A stretch of 64,000 nucleotides of DNA, taken from Lineus longissimus. Lineage: Eukaryota > Nemertea > Pilidiophora > Heteronemertea > Lineidae. This document shows positions 44,111-57,690 of this stretch, piece by piece (the stretch's first letter is position 1; each line of letters begins with the position of its first letter). The notes under the pieces are model-generated. The model saw nothing but the letters and a program-made list of their open reading frames with translations, was not told where the DNA came from and ran no database searches. The translations under genes were made by a program, and so were the position numbers. The stretch is taken from contig NC_088316.1 of the NCBI RefSeq assembly GCF_910592395.1, positions 4,652,001 to 4,716,000 on the forward strand, in the 5' to 3' direction.

Positions 44111-47100
44111 TTGTAAGCTCAAAGATACCTTTGACAAAACAATATTTTTCAGCAAATTAAACATGATGTCATATCTATTCCAGATTGAAGATGCAAGAAG
44201 CCGTACTCCATGTAGATATTACATGTAAAGAGTCAGCAAGAAGAGTGTAACATTGGGTGAATATGATAAATACAACGAACGCTGATCAGATCAGTAGATG
44301 GTATCCAATCAGTGAGAGGACTGGTGAACCAAACATCTGTGGCAGAGGCCAACATGTGAATACAATCCACAAAGACCAATTACCCACATGTTATTAAACA
44401 TGTGACCACCGTGTAGGCGGTAGAGAATGAAAGAATACTTATGAAGATTCTCCATCTATCAATGGATGGGCCTATGTATGGAACATTGATGATAAATCCC
44501 TGTCATAGATCCATGCATGGACACCTGTGTCGAAGCAAGACGAACACAAGTCAGAATCAAAGTTGTGGTAACGAGAAGGCCATCATAGAAAAGGAAATAG
44601 CCATCACAGAAAACATAATGATGTTCTCCAGTGGTCATTTTTTTATCGAGTGTTGTCTAATTGGAAAACATGTGTCATCCTAACTAGTCAGTGTTGAAGT
44701 TACAGATCCCAAAGACATAGCAAATTCTCCAAGTTGAATGGAGCCCCATTTGCACCAGAGACCAACAGGTTAATTAATGTCTGTCTGTCCTTTGTTGGGG
44801 GAAAGTATGCTGCATAACAATCATAAGCAGCAAAAGTATTTCATGGGTAAATATGATTTCTAAGACTGGCGTTAATCCGATCAGTAGAAGGCATCCAATC
44901 ATGGATAACATTAAATGTTATCCATGATTGGATGGTGAACGGATGGCGGCAGGACCCATATCAGATGGTGCAATGACAAGAAACATGAATAGCTTACTGG
45001 TAAAACAGTTGCATTGGTTAAACTGCCTTCCTGCTTGTAGAGGGTTAACATGCTGACATGTCAAATGAGCTAAACATGCTAACAACAAGCATCTGCCTCT
45101 AACTTAAGATACCCCTTGACAAGAAATACTCATTATATCTAATATACAGTCTCCAATTATTGACAGATTCGAGATGGTGCTATGAGTATGACAAGAAATA
45201 TGAATCACTGAATACTGCGTGATTGGATAAGAAAGTGTCTATTCTATATATGAATGCAACACGGATAATCAGCAAGAAACGGACACGCTTTCATTCAATC
45301 ATACAATATCTTAAAGAACACATGCGGTAAGAGTTTCGCAGTGAGGAGAATAACATTACGCGGCAGAGAGAATAGCATGGTGGTGACAATATCATGAGTC
45401 ACTGGCGATCACGGAAAATCAAATATGAGTAGCTGACAAATGAAATAACATCGTTCACATTAATGGAACATGCAGCATTGAGATTTTATTTTCAGGGAAA
45501 TATGATTTTCCTAATTGGTTGGCTACTGAATGAGGTGGGGCCTTTCAGCATGCACTTATGGTGACTTCTTGAGGAGTTGAGGAAGAAACGCACGACACAG
45601 GGAAGGACTGAGCATGATTCATGAGAAAGAATGTCTTGATATAACTAAGGATGCAAAACGTTCAACTATTGACTCTGGTAATGCATGGACAAGCTACACA
45701 AACGAGGCAATATTTTTTACGATTTTGAGTAATGAAGAGTGACAGCTTTTGACTGCCATCGGTGGCGGTGGTGCTTTACCTAACAGCAGCAGTTTATCAA
45801 AATAAACTGGAGGTAACAGCTGCTATCTGTTCCACGCAATGGGTTCTGGTAGATTTTTCAGAGAACCATCTCCAAATAATCCTCATCTAGAACGGGGGTA
45901 ACGAAGGTATCACACAACGCAAACCCTGCCCTATGATTACAAACAAATGAAATAAAGTGAAAATATATCCCATTTTTTGATCATGAATATAAACCCTCAG
46001 GAATTGGCGACAACTATTCTGAGGGATTGCAACTTCTGCAAGTCGAGACTAACTGAAAAACAAAGTTGGGATGTATGCTTTGATTTTGCCTGTAGTATTC
46101 CTCCTTGAAGATGGGATGAGTTTTTTCATCGATGTTTAGTTGCCAATTGAGTTTATTTGCCTATGGTTCGGTCTTCAGCAAGAGCCCATCACAAGACATT
46201 CATGTTATTAACTAGCAGTGAGGTATTTTGCTTGCCCTAGCAAAACCACCAGGTACAAGGAGCCTTAGTTTTAACGTTTCATATGAAGAATGAAGTAATT
46301 TTGGGCAATGTAATCTTCCTCAAGGTCAAATAGAAGCAACATCAGTGATCCTTCCGAGAGTCAAGTCCATGAACTCCTACATATGGGCAAAATTGTAATA
46401 GTAGTAAAATTTGAATTTTTTTCAACTGTACCAAATATAAATCATTAGAAATGAAACTTTTAAACTGCCTTCTTGGGATGTTTGCTTCAGGAAAAATAGG
46501 TCATTTTCTTAGTAACGGCTTTCTCAGCCAACACCAATTTTTTGCAATAATCTTATAGGAAGGGTTTCTGCAAATGTGGCCAAAAAATGGATTACCCCTT
46601 CCCAGGGAATGGTAAGGTAAGTATGCCCCCCTCCCCTAAGTATCCTGCGTATTAAGGGGATCAGGAAGCTCCCTCTCCGAAAAAAAATCAACATGACCAA
46701 CCTCTGTAATTTCCTTCATTTCTACCGCAACTATCTACCGGCTAGTTGAGGGACTTTTAGTGACACCTGTGAGTATTTGACTGAACTACGCTACATGTTA
46801 AAGAGTTGTCTCCTTGTACAGAAATCATCATTCAAGAAACCTCCTCCAAATTATATGTCAGGCCCATATCAAGCAGGGCAGGGGTCAACTAATTAAGTGT
46901 CAGATTTGTGTGAGAAGTTTTGTTTTCCAATATTGAAGTCGGGTTATTTTCAGCTTATAAAAACCATAAAATTTTCACCAAACAATGTACCGAAAATGAA
47001 TTGGCACAGGGTTATAAACAGTGTCTCTCCCTCTTTAGTATGTCAACAAAGATTTTAATTAAATTTAGAAATATACCTTTAACGGGGATTATTTCAATTT

Positions 47101-47285
47101 CTTATAAACATGACTTCAATATTGAACCAAACTATTTCAATATTTCAATATTGAAATCCGACTTCAATACTGAATTGCGACTTCAAACCAGACCAGATCA
47201 CATCACATCGCAGGACAATTTTATACAGCAAAGACTACATTTTTCTCACAAAAATGCTCAAGGATGCAAATTCAAAACAGCGCCA
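44111..47285. other. non-coding stretch with diverged local duplications
   Basis: Similar blocks around 44260-44330 and 44840-44960 (GGGTAAATATGAT, GATCAGTAGAAGGCATCCAATC) look like an old duplication, one copy of which carries the perfect palindrome at 44892-44934. No gene recognised. Confidence 0.45.
44892..44934. repeat. 43 bp perfect palindrome (21 bp arms, 1 bp spacer)
   Basis: The left arm starts CATCCAATCATGGATAAC and the right arm ends GTTATCCATGATTGGATG; they are exact reverse complements around a single A at 44913. Confidence 0.95.
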
Positions 47286-47345
47286 GTGTTGATCCCACGA
47301 CCAGCTGATTATGAGCCTGGCATTCTAACTGCACTGTGCCACTGA
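47286..47345 (-). repeat. tRNA-Met-like SINE relic
   Basis: The minus strand reads TGGCACAGTGCAGTTAGAAT, then GCCAGGCTCATAATCAGC and TGGTCGTGGGATCAAC. CTCATAATC is the anticodon-loop context of elongator tRNA-Met. The T-arm is partial and the acceptor stem absent, so this is a relic and not a tRNA gene. Confidence 0.5.
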
Positions 47346-48028
47346 TCCCCCTTGTCAAAAGTGATGGACAGAAATTGTGATTGATTGATGGAAATTACCC
47401 AAAATTGAAAACTGATAATAACACTTTTTAATCTGTGAATATACCCCACCAGTGTCACAGACATTTAATGATCAATACCCAATGATAGCAAATTAATGCA
47501 CCAAAAGAAAAAAAAAATTAGAAAAGTTCCAGAATATTGGATAGGAATCTGATACAAGTGAATCATCTATTGACCAGTTTGGCATTAACTAGGAAAGATT
47601 TATAAGAACACATGAAAAAACTTGCAAGAAATCAATTATTTTTTTCTTCCGGAAGAAGGATAAAAAATGGCAACTTTTTCAAGCAACTGTGCAAGAATTG
47701 CATAATGTTTGGTCGATCAGCACTTTGCTTTTGTGGAGATAGCCCAACTCTTCTCAGGCCATCCACCATGCCATCAAGTGACACGAGCCCAAATGATGTC
47801 ACTCTAAAATCTTGTAATTTTCAGAATTTTTTCCAACGATGCCAGCTTTTTGATTGCTGGCTTGAGCTGTTTACCTCCACAACAGTTCACAGAAGATGAA
47901 CTGTCCTACCACAGATAAACAGCTTGAGTAGAATCGTTTTAATTACGTTCAGTTTCGAGTCATTTGAACATTGGGGAACTTGGTAAACATTGGTTGCAAA
48001 ACTATGTTCAGGTCTATAGTTCTGCTCA

Positions 48029-48232
48029 GAAATGATAAATGCGGATTCACGCAGCAGCTCCCAACACCGGCAGCTGTCTCGTCTAAGTAGCCTCACGTCA
48101 TCTCCAGATGACACACGAACATTACTGGCTAATTACCCGAGCCACAGGTCGGGGGCGATCATCATGGACTGGTCATCATCACAAGTTTCCCCACCATGCA
48201 GAGAATGCGCAAATTTCCTTAACGTATTCAAT
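48029..48232 (+). CDS. candidate internal exon, Ser-rich, unknown
   Basis: A strong acceptor-like TATAGTTCTGCTCAG precedes 48029, and an AAT|GTAAAG donor-like sequence follows 48232. The frame between reads MINADSRSSSQHRQLS, SLTSSPDDTRTLLANY and SGAIIMDWSSSQVSPP, a hydrophilic, well-mixed composition in a GC-richer patch. No partner exon was found. The minus strand is also open here, so this is only a candidate. Confidence 0.3.
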
Positions 48233-49530
48233 GTAAAGTGTACAGAAATGCACTTATGAGTTAGGTCAAGATTACATGAAATTTTGTGAACTTGTTGTGT
48301 CAGATAACTCTCCGTGCAATGCACAGAAAGCATTTTCGGCTCTGGCAATTGCCCCCTGGCGTGTGCAAATCAATGATTTAGCCAATACAGTTCTCAATGT
48401 CGCACCCTCTCCACATCGTAAGTGGATGCAATAAAAGGGTTGTTTGCCAAAGGTCAGAAGTGCTGCTGTTTGCCTGAGATCCTTAGTGATATGAATCGCT
48501 TTGGATTGCTTTAGCACTCAAGTGGTAAGGGGTTTAAAGGTCGTTTGGTACCAAATCTTAATCATGTTAATGGAGGACCAGGACCGACATTCTTCTAGCA
48601 ATTCATGAAATGGCTCTAACATGTCCCATGACTTTCATGTATTTCACAACAACGGTTTATCACTCAAGTGACAAAGGGATCTAACACTCTAAGGCGTAGT
48701 CTGGTACTGATCTGAAAGGCGTACTTTTTTTGTATCTAACTGTAAGTCTGCATTGTGAAATTTGCCCCAAAGCGGCAATCGGTAAACCTCTGCAGTAGAT
48801 CTAGGTATTTAGCCTTGAGTACAGCAGTTAAGTCTACAATAGGGACTAGTATTTCCATACAATTCGCAATGCTGTTACCTCAGAGTGAAAGCAAATGTTT
48901 TGACAAATCTTCCTGTTGTGTTTCGCATTTCACCAAGCAAGAAATTTTAAATGGCTTCACATAGTAAGCATTTTGGTCAGTGACCCACAGCGTTAACATT
49001 AGTCACATTTTTGCCATCACCATTTTATATCTTTTCAATATCACGAGATTTACATTCCAATCCAAATGGTTCTTGTCCACTGACCAACCAGGTGTATTTT
49101 CTCTCTTTTCTGCTAATGTCGTTTATTCAGCCAAGCCATAAAATCAATAGCCATACTGAACGTTACAAACAGCTCCAACACTTTGCAGTCTGACCACTTA
49201 ATGTATGATTTGTTTTACATAAAGTGGGTCCATTGGAAAAAAAAGGAGAGGTTTCAATCAGCAATATCCGAATGGGATCAGCAGCAAAAACAACTGCAGT
49301 TTGAATTTTGGCACTTCAGTGTCATCCCTCACTTCTGGAACCAAAGACCGACGAGGGACCAGAAAGAGAGGGCCGAGCCTTTACATGTTATCAACACATA
49401 GAGGGCGTGTCGTTTGGCACTAAACATGCTTAACTGAGTTTGTCTTCATCATGTTCATGAGGATATGGTATTTGGGCAGAAAGATGATCAAATCTATCTC
49501 AGACTTCCAAATGTTCAAAAACAAATAACT
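48233..49530. other. non-coding stretch
   Basis: Nothing recognised. Confidence 0.4.
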
Positions 49531-49537
49531 GACTTCC

Positions 49538-49875
49538 AAACCATCTTCCCAAAATTTTCTTCAAAATTCCCCAAAAGAGGTCCGAATCTGTACATTAATG
49601 GGTCAACAAGGGCAAGAGAGCTTCTCCAACTTTTAGGGCTGAAATCACTTTGCCTGTCTAAGGCAATGCTTTTTAGGCAAAATCCATTCCTCAGGTCCAA
49701 AAGTGATACAAAACCAATGACCAAAATCGACAGTATCTCAAAAACATTTCTCCTCATATCTCCTTATTGTATCCCATGGATAGGTCTGAGCCTATATGCA
49801 TTAGCAACATCGAAAGAGCCTCTCTTGGCACCAAATAACTTCACCTGTCTCCAGGCAATGCTTTTTTCTCTCTAT
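49538..49875 (+). repeat. diverged tandem duplication, period about 199 bp
   Basis: AAGAGAGCTTCTCC..ACTTTGCCTGTCTAAGGCAATGCTTTTT at 49613 and AAAGAGCCTCTC..ACCTGTCTCCAGGCAATGCTTTTT at 49811 align, with weaker flanking similarity. The 139-codon plus frame here is probably fortuitous. Confidence 0.5.
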
Positions 49876-50308
49876 CACTTATGAGCTGACACCTTGAGTA
49901 ACATATTTGAGGCTTTACCAATAAATTATGTGGCCGACTGCCTTAGGTGATATTGGTTTCAATTCGGTAGTAAATGTCAAATGTCAAAAGCCTAAAGTTT
50001 ATTTGAACAGATACATACCCTGAATGAAAGTAAGTGTGATATTACAGTTCCCTCAGGCATGTGATGTCTTTTTATTGACATAAACAAATCAAATAAAAAC
50101 TGATCATACTAACCAGAGTTATTTTTTTTAACGCTTCCTCCACATACCAGCAATTTTTGCGCAGTGATTTTTTTATATTCCTCATCACAGCGATAACTGC
50201 AGCTGGTCTCTACAAATGAAAATCAGTCATTTGTGGGGCCCTTTGCCAGCCAGCCAAGGATGGGTGTGTGCTAAACCTCTAAAGTTGTAAATATCAGTTA
50301 ATTAGGAA

Positions 50309-50560
50309 ATGATAATGAGCAAAACAAAGGAATATTGAAGAGCATTGTCCACATGATGTCCCCATATTCATCCACCTTCTGACACTAGCCGATCAGCAGG
50401 TGATAGATGTATCTAGCTACAACTGGCCATTCTGTAATCCTAAAGACAGACATGCAGAAAGAAGTGTATATCTCAGTTCATCATGAACTGATAATGACCA
50501 AAACAAAGAAATATTAAAGAACATTGTCTACATGATGTCCTCATATTCATCGAACGCTTG
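50309..50560 (+). repeat. tandem duplication, period about 181 bp
   Basis: GATAATGAGCAAAACAAAGG at 50309 and GATAATGACCAAAACAAAG at 50490 are each followed by ATATT(G/A)AAGA(G/A)CATTGTC and ATGATGTCC(C/T)CATATTCATC. Confidence 0.8.
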
Positions 50561-50962
50561 AGGCAATCGGGAACAATTGGGAGATCATAAAAGAACATAG
50601 CTGGGTCTCTTCAAGGCAATCAACTGCATTGTATGGTCAAAAACCCTCAAGCAAGTCATATTCCAGTGGTCAATCTCATGAAAGATTGACCAAACATCAA
50701 ATAGCCTAGGGTCTGGCTCAGCCACTTCTTAAGCGTATTATAGATCACTTCATTTTTAAAGGGTTATATGCTGTTCATAACTACTTCTGGTCCAGGAAGA
50801 TAGAAATGCAGTTATAGACAATGCCAAAGTCCACTGTTATTGGGTATACAAATTTGCGGAAATCAGTATTTTTAGTATTTCAATATCTATCTAAACAACG
50901 GCAATGCTAAAATTCATATTCATAGTACGTATTGACGGAAGTGTAAATTTTCAAATTTCATC

Positions 50963-51180
50963 ATGATGTACAACATCCTGCATCACGAGGTTACCGTCAG
51001 CCACATCCTCGCCAGGGACACTAGACTCTCAAAACAGGCTCACTCCAGCACCCTCCAGCACGTCCGAACTGCCACCGACAACAACCGCAAACTATTGTCG
51101 ACTGGGACAGCCTCCCCGAGATCACAGTCTCCACCAAGAACCTCGACTCCCTCAGACACAACCGGCTGAAGGAGCCAGTC
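50963..51180 (+). pseudogene. LINE remnant, C-terminal tail of an RT ORF
   Basis: The frame MMYNILHHEVTVSHILARDT then LQHVRTATDNNRK matches the conserved C-terminal region of CR1/Rex/RTE-like LINE ORF2 (MxYKIxxxxVxIP, then the TxTxxYxxSFFPRT region). After a frame change in the CAAACTATTG area it continues as TIVDWDSLP and LDSLRHNRL, the terminal WNSLP...SLDSFK-type motif. Everything upstream is missing and a frameshift is present, so it is a dead 3' fragment, unrelated in sequence to the LINE at 39690. Confidence 0.6.
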
Positions 51181-54100
51181 CTACCATAGCGAGGCCATGT
51201 CATTAAATGTTTTTATCCTGCACCTTGAACCAGCTTTTATCCAACTGTGATTTTATCAGCACCTTCTTTTACAACGACCAAGATTTTAAATGTATGCACC
51301 TGGATATAAAAGTCTCTATAGACTGTGTTCCAGTATTCAAAAGAAGAAGAAGTCGGGAAGAGTTAATCACTACATCTTTATTTTCATATCACCTCGTTGG
51401 CACTTCTTCCCAGCTCCGCATCCATGCAAGAAATATTCACCATGAATTATAAAGAACGAAGCCATCCTTTGAGAACAGCGGTAAGAATTGGAATTTTCCA
51501 GAAAAAGACGCTGACAGATGATATTTGTCATGATACGGAGATGAATTATGAATGAGTTGCTCCTCGGAGAGTTTGTGAAAAATAGATCGCTCACAGATGC
51601 CGCAGATTCCTTCACATCCCTGCACTTCATTTAAGGTCAAGAAAAAAGCCAGGAACACCACACTGATGAAATCAGATCAACATGTTTCATGCCCAGCTAG
51701 CACGAAAGTACCTTTCTTTTGATCGCAACCTTTTATGGCATTGTTATTTGGTAACAAATCTTTTTCAGGCGAACAAAGATTTATCCTTTTTCTCAAGCAA
51801 CTAGTGGTGAAAGGCTGTTCCTTTTTGTTGAAGTCAATGTCACCACGGTGCCAGAGTTGCCTGTTTTGAAACAGACAACACTGATGCAATGATGAATTAT
51901 GAATGGGATATCTTTTTTTAATGTCTGAAAAAATTATGACAAAGATCAGAGTTTCTTCTGCAGATGCTGCTAGACAACGATACATTAAAAGGGTGACATT
52001 TGATATGGAAGCTTTGCACCTTATAACAAACGTAGGAAATTTTTATGACGTTATTGTTATTTGGTGACAATCTTAAGGACTCCTTTCGGCACGCCACAAG
52101 ATTTCATAAAGGTCTTTTCATTGTAGGGTCGTATTCATGGTCAGATTACCTGATTTGGGCAAAGTTTTATACCAATACCAAGTTTCTGCAAATTTGTATG
52201 CATAAAAACTACACTATGACATTGTGTATGCGTATTGAGTCATCAGTAAATGCAATGAAAACAAACAGATCTCTTTAACATCCAGATAGTGTAATATCAT
52301 ATAAGACAGTGGGTAGTGTCAATCATGAATTATTAATCACCAACCCCCGCTGAGACTGCCAATAAGTGTCAACTGCTTCTATCACCGTATACAATTAATT
52401 AGGAAAACTGGCAATAGATTGGTGTGAAGCAATTATCAGTCAGTCACCAAGTGTTGCATCACAATCTACATGTACAAGTACAGATCATTCACTCAGCAAG
52501 GACTGGTGGTGACTGCATGGTACTTATAGCAGGAGACACGACTTCTCTCGGACTGCATGGTTAACAATTTTGAAGAGAACCTGAGTTCACTTGATAAACA
52601 AGGTGAATTGAATGTGCCAGATGCATCCCCATTTGAAAACTCCACAAACGTGCATTTTCGTTGGCTGTGAAAAAACTACTCCTTATTTCTTATTGTTACA
52701 CTAGGCTGGGCACTTTGACCACTTCATAATGTGATGACTAATCAAATCATCCTGATCATCAACATGTTGCACAGATAGAGATTTCAACATAATTGGGGAG
52801 AGACAAAGGGGGCATAGCACCTCCCAGCGAGCAATACAAAGCTGTCATCATAGAAACCATGGAAGTACAAGGTTACTCCCACAAAATAGCATTGAAAACT
52901 TTAAGTTCTAAATGTGTTTTTTTGGGCATCTCTGAAGTCCACATTTAGAGGTAAATGAATCAAAACTGCTTAGGGAGAGGCACCCGGTAAAATTATTGCT
53001 CTCAGACCAAAAGGGGAGGGTGTGGGCCTCATGCAACACCCCTAAATACCCTACTAGACAGGTCAGACTAGCCACTAGTGTCCACGAACTCACAGACTTT
53101 CCCTGATGTCATTCCCTTGTTTACTCATGCAAATAATATCGAGTAATTCTCCTGATCCGTGATTGAGATGATGCACTGCACAAAGAAAGTACTGTTGCTC
53201 ATCCCGTGATGCAGCATCAAATGAATTTTCATTGGTCATATCGCTAACTTCCTGTAACGCAGTGACCACAGGAAATGAAAGTCTTCAAACATGGTTCCAC
53301 GACTGTTGACTTTCCGATGACAGAACAACTGAATGGATGAATCAGAAATGGTCATTCCTATTAGAACATGATGGCAGGAACTGCAGCATCATTGCTTGTG
53401 ACCAACATGCATACCGTGAGTAAGGTCAAAGAGGAATACTAGGGGAAGTAAACCAAACGAAGTCGAGTACGTAATATGAGAAGCTGACAACTGACTCTAC
53501 AACTGCCTTATGGCAAAGACAGAGTCGCCAGTCAGGCAAGGATCCCGATTTTGTGGGTTGTTACCAATCTGGGGAGATTCACCTTTCAGACCTGCAGAAT
53601 AGACTGCACCTCTCATGCCCAAGGCAAATTCGCCATCACTTGATATACAAATTACAAGCAGTGTGTTTTCTAAACAGGGGTACGGGCAAAAAAAGTGCAC
53701 ATCTGTTAAGATTTAGCAAGATATCACACACTTATCATAGTCTGGTTAGGCACTGTACATCCGACCACGTGTCGGACGCTGCGGCATCTCCATGGCAGAG
53801 TTGAATCGGGGAGTTATAAGGGAGTTCGTCGCCAACAATTCGCTAAACATGCATCCTTGCCGGACTGATCACTAGGCTAATAAACCCACTTGCTGCCTAT
53901 CCACAGTGGCATGAAGCCCTCACTGACGCTAAGACGACAATAGGAAGAAGAAGACAATAGGACAACTTTCACAGCTGCTTCAAGTGTTGCATACCATCAA
54001 AAGAATATCAAGCACCATCAGCATCATCACCTCACATACAATAAACAACACTAAAACAAATTCCATAAGAAAGTTATCTGGGCGACAACGTCTTGGACAA

Positions 54101-57100
54101 CATCTTGTTATGATCCTTCTTCAACACACAACATTATCGGCAAACCACTGATATTAAATTTGGTGATGCGGAGAGTGTCTGATCTGCTTATGTCAATAAA
54201 TCTGTTTGATCGCTTCGAAGCTGATTGGAAACGATCCATCAATACGGTGGCAGGCTTTTCAATACTTGTATTGATCGGTGGTCAGTCACTGGTTTCCTCA
54301 AAGCTGTTTGTTACAAAGGTATGGTAGATCAATGGCTCGTCTTACAAAATGGTGCGACAGTACACAGGAGTCTCCAATTTCAGAAGAGTGAGGTTGCTTA
54401 GACGCTGTGGCATGAATTTTACGGCTTGCGCCCGCCTGTACGTACAGTTAGCAGTAGATCCCAATGCTAAACAATGCTTACTTTTATTTGAAGGATAGCA
54501 GATAATGTTTAAAGGTTTCGCCATCTGTAGTATTTTAACCAAACTATTTGTATCCCGATTGGTTTGATATGTTTAGAGAGCCTGCAGAAAAATTCTGATG
54601 AATCCAACTTTTAGCAGGGATAACAGAATTCAGTTTAAATTCAGCTGTTTTGGGCTCCTCAACGGCTCCACAAACAATCCAGTTAAAATGCCACAATTAA
54701 CAAGCCATTTTGTCGAATGCGATCTTCATTGCAATGGTGCTGTTTCAATATGTGCAATGTACTTTACCAGGGATGCTTTTGGGGGTAATAGACATTAACA
54801 ATACAAGACAGTACTAAGACACTGCCAGCATAGCCGAACAAATGCCCACAGAAAACATTCCAAGAAAAAGTTCAACATGCCTCCACTCCCTAGTTTAAAT
54901 CAATTAGGATCTTTTCATCATGTATCAAAGAAATACAAATTCAAACTCAATAAAAATTGCAACAAATTCCCATTCAATTGACTAGATTTTCTCTTAATCA
55001 TTTGTTAATAGATGGAATTTTTCTCCAGACTCCGATGAGTAACTTGGTTACGAATTTCAAAGATTCCGCATGATGAGCACTAAAAGACGAGGAGCAAGGG
55101 CACAAGAAGCTGCAAGTGGTGCTGAGTCATCAAGTCCAACAATTTTCAAAGAATCTTCTTTTTTCAATGACATTCTTTGAATGGTTCAAAGGGCCGGCAA
55201 CTTGCAGGAACCACTTCTGAAGCAATCAGCTGTAGAGAGAGATTTCCAATTTCTAACTTGTTCGTGAATAACGGTGAGCATAGCATAGCATTGGCGATGA
55301 AGGGGAAGTGTTAACCCTTCAGGCACAGTACCACCCAAACCCACCTGCCTTGCAATGTGCCGTATCGCCCTAACTCGCCCTGGTCTCCTACGCCATCTTT
55401 AGACTCAGTTAGGAACTAACATTGTCTTCAGTGTTATACGTGGTCCTCCGGGGAACACGTAACATTGCACAAGTATATTTTGTATATGAACTTGTGAAAT
55501 TATTTTGCACTTTATAATTTTTGTTAAATAGCTGGGAATCTGATTTGTGTTTTATGGAAGAATTATAGACACTGCTTAGTGTTTCAATGAAGTTTGGTGT
55601 CATAAGATTGGCATGGCCGAGGATGCTGGGGGGGTCAAGCTTCAATGGGTTAATTTGCTACTCCTTGCAATTTGTAGCTGTTTTTATCACTGTATCATAG
55701 AGAGGACATCAAGAGCATTATTTTAAATACATATATGTTACTTGTAATACATTTTTCTCCACTTTTGTATCCATTTAGCCAGAAAATATGCTCAAATCTG
55801 CTCATACCTGGTCCTCAACCTCGTCTGGAGTAGCACTTGAAGGTTTTTACTGGCCACTCACTTATTGATTTGCCCAGTGGTTCTTGGCAGCTCTGCTGGT
55901 TTTTCTGAGCTATTCTAGATTGTGTTGATCAGGGCTTTCACTATCAATGAATATTTTTGCAGGAATATCGTACGTTGAGAGTGCAGTGGTGAATATCAAA
56001 CCATTGCATAAAAATGAATTTCCTAAACATTTTTCACTGTTGCTTCAAATGTGGAATCAACAATTGCCACCTATCTTAAAACAAACGCATTCTTCCAAGA
56101 TGTATCCAGCCCATCATGCCGACTGGTCCCAATCAAAAGATTCAGCTGCTCCAGCAGACTAGATTAGCTACGCTATTGACCACCTGCATAAAATAATTCT
56201 CTGAAGAGTCGTCAAGCACTGTTCACTCTCAATCATCAAACCAGACCCAAGGCACTCACTTTTTAAGTTAGGTCTGACCCTTCTACGGTCACCCTCAGCC
56301 TTCAGTCAGATAGGTTTAGTTGCTCCAGTAAACGGTAAATGACCCCCCGCATGGAATAAATCCACAAAAATACCCCAAACACTGTTGCTTGAAATATGGG
56401 ATCAACAATTGCATCCTTGATATAACAAGCCAATTCTTCTTACAAATGTAGATGTGTCCGGCCCCTTGCTTCCAATCCGAAGACTTAGTCGCTTCAGCAA
56501 ACTTGCCCAGTACACCTGTAAAAAAGAATTCCCTAAAGATTTATCGAGCATTGATGTCCAGCACCAAATCTGACAACCTGTATAAAACTAGACATTATCA
56601 TGATTATGGAATCAAGGCAAATCGCATTGTATATGCCCTGCTCTGTTGGCACCAGAAATGTTTCAGCTAGTTATCAAGTTATGGGGTGGAAAACAAAGAT
56701 GGCGGCCTGGCAGCCATATTGGATTTTGTGTCGGGTCATAAATCGACAGGGAAGCTCCTCAAAACTAGGCATCAGAGTTAATGCTTTATTATGCAAACAA
56801 CAGTTAATGCAATTGAAAAGTGGGAGAATTCATTATACCCAATAGTAGGATTATTTGTCCTGGCCATTTGATTTCATTCACCATGTTCACAGCTACAGGT
56901 GAACTTGGGTGCATTGATTTATAGAGGTCAAAAGGAAAATTAACAAAGCTGGTAGTGATGAGGGGTAACCAAGTGCAATATATTTTGCATTCACAACAGT
57001 AGTAATTAAGCATTTAGGCCCAACAAATTTCATATTTGAATGACAGTCGCTAAACTCATGAAACAGCAAATGGCTTCAGTCCAAGTTGGCCTAATGTACC

Positions 57101-57690
57101 AATCAAACCAAAATATCCCATAAAAGCACATTTGTAAATAAATCATGAATAACTCTTTTCACACTTCTACAGGAAGCTTTCTAACAAATATCCTGCATAA
57201 CCTAATCATGATTTGTCGGAATTAGCAGAGAGTGCATTTCACCAGATACATGTAGTATCATAATTGCCGGTTTTATCCCTTAAAATTTTCGCTTTTACCA
57301 ACATAATATTGGCAATGACCCGCTGCGGTGTTAAAAGCATTGGTATATAAATATCACGCCTGCAGGATGTCTGATAGTATATGACACTATGAACCCCTGC
57401 GGGATGCCAGAGAAAAACAACCTTAGTGCTGATGATCATTTCAGTTCTTGCTACCTATCGAATGAAAGTGCTACTTCACCTAATTAAGTAAGGTGGGTGC
57501 AGAGACGGTGACTCCGAAAAGAAGTGATGTCATCTTAGAGCAGGATCTTTACTTCTCAGTGTTTCTATTCTTGAGCCACAAAAAATCTTATACTGTCATG
57601 TCAATAACTCATTTTCATTTTGGTAACAAGGTTTTTCCCTGCCAACCCAGATGACCACAAAGAATATGTCCAGGAAGGAAAAGTATGATA
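51181..57690. other. long non-coding stretch
   Basis: About 6.5 kb of AT-rich DNA in which I recognise no gene, RNA or defined element. Weak local duplication is visible (TTGTTATTTGGTAACAA at about 51742 and TTGTTATTTGGTGACAA at about 52055). At 56697-56760 a fragment with AAGATGGCGGCCTGGCAGCC and ATATTGGATTTTGTGTCGGG resembles part of the hairpin-ended repeat near 35660. Confidence 0.4.

Noticed and set aside
43166-47345. Possible tRNA genes
   Set aside because: B boxes are present but acceptor stems do not pair and A boxes are degraded; SINE relics fit better.
49465-49884. 139-codon plus-strand frame
   Set aside because: It lies in a diverged 199 bp tandem duplication, the opposite strand is also open, and no motif is present.
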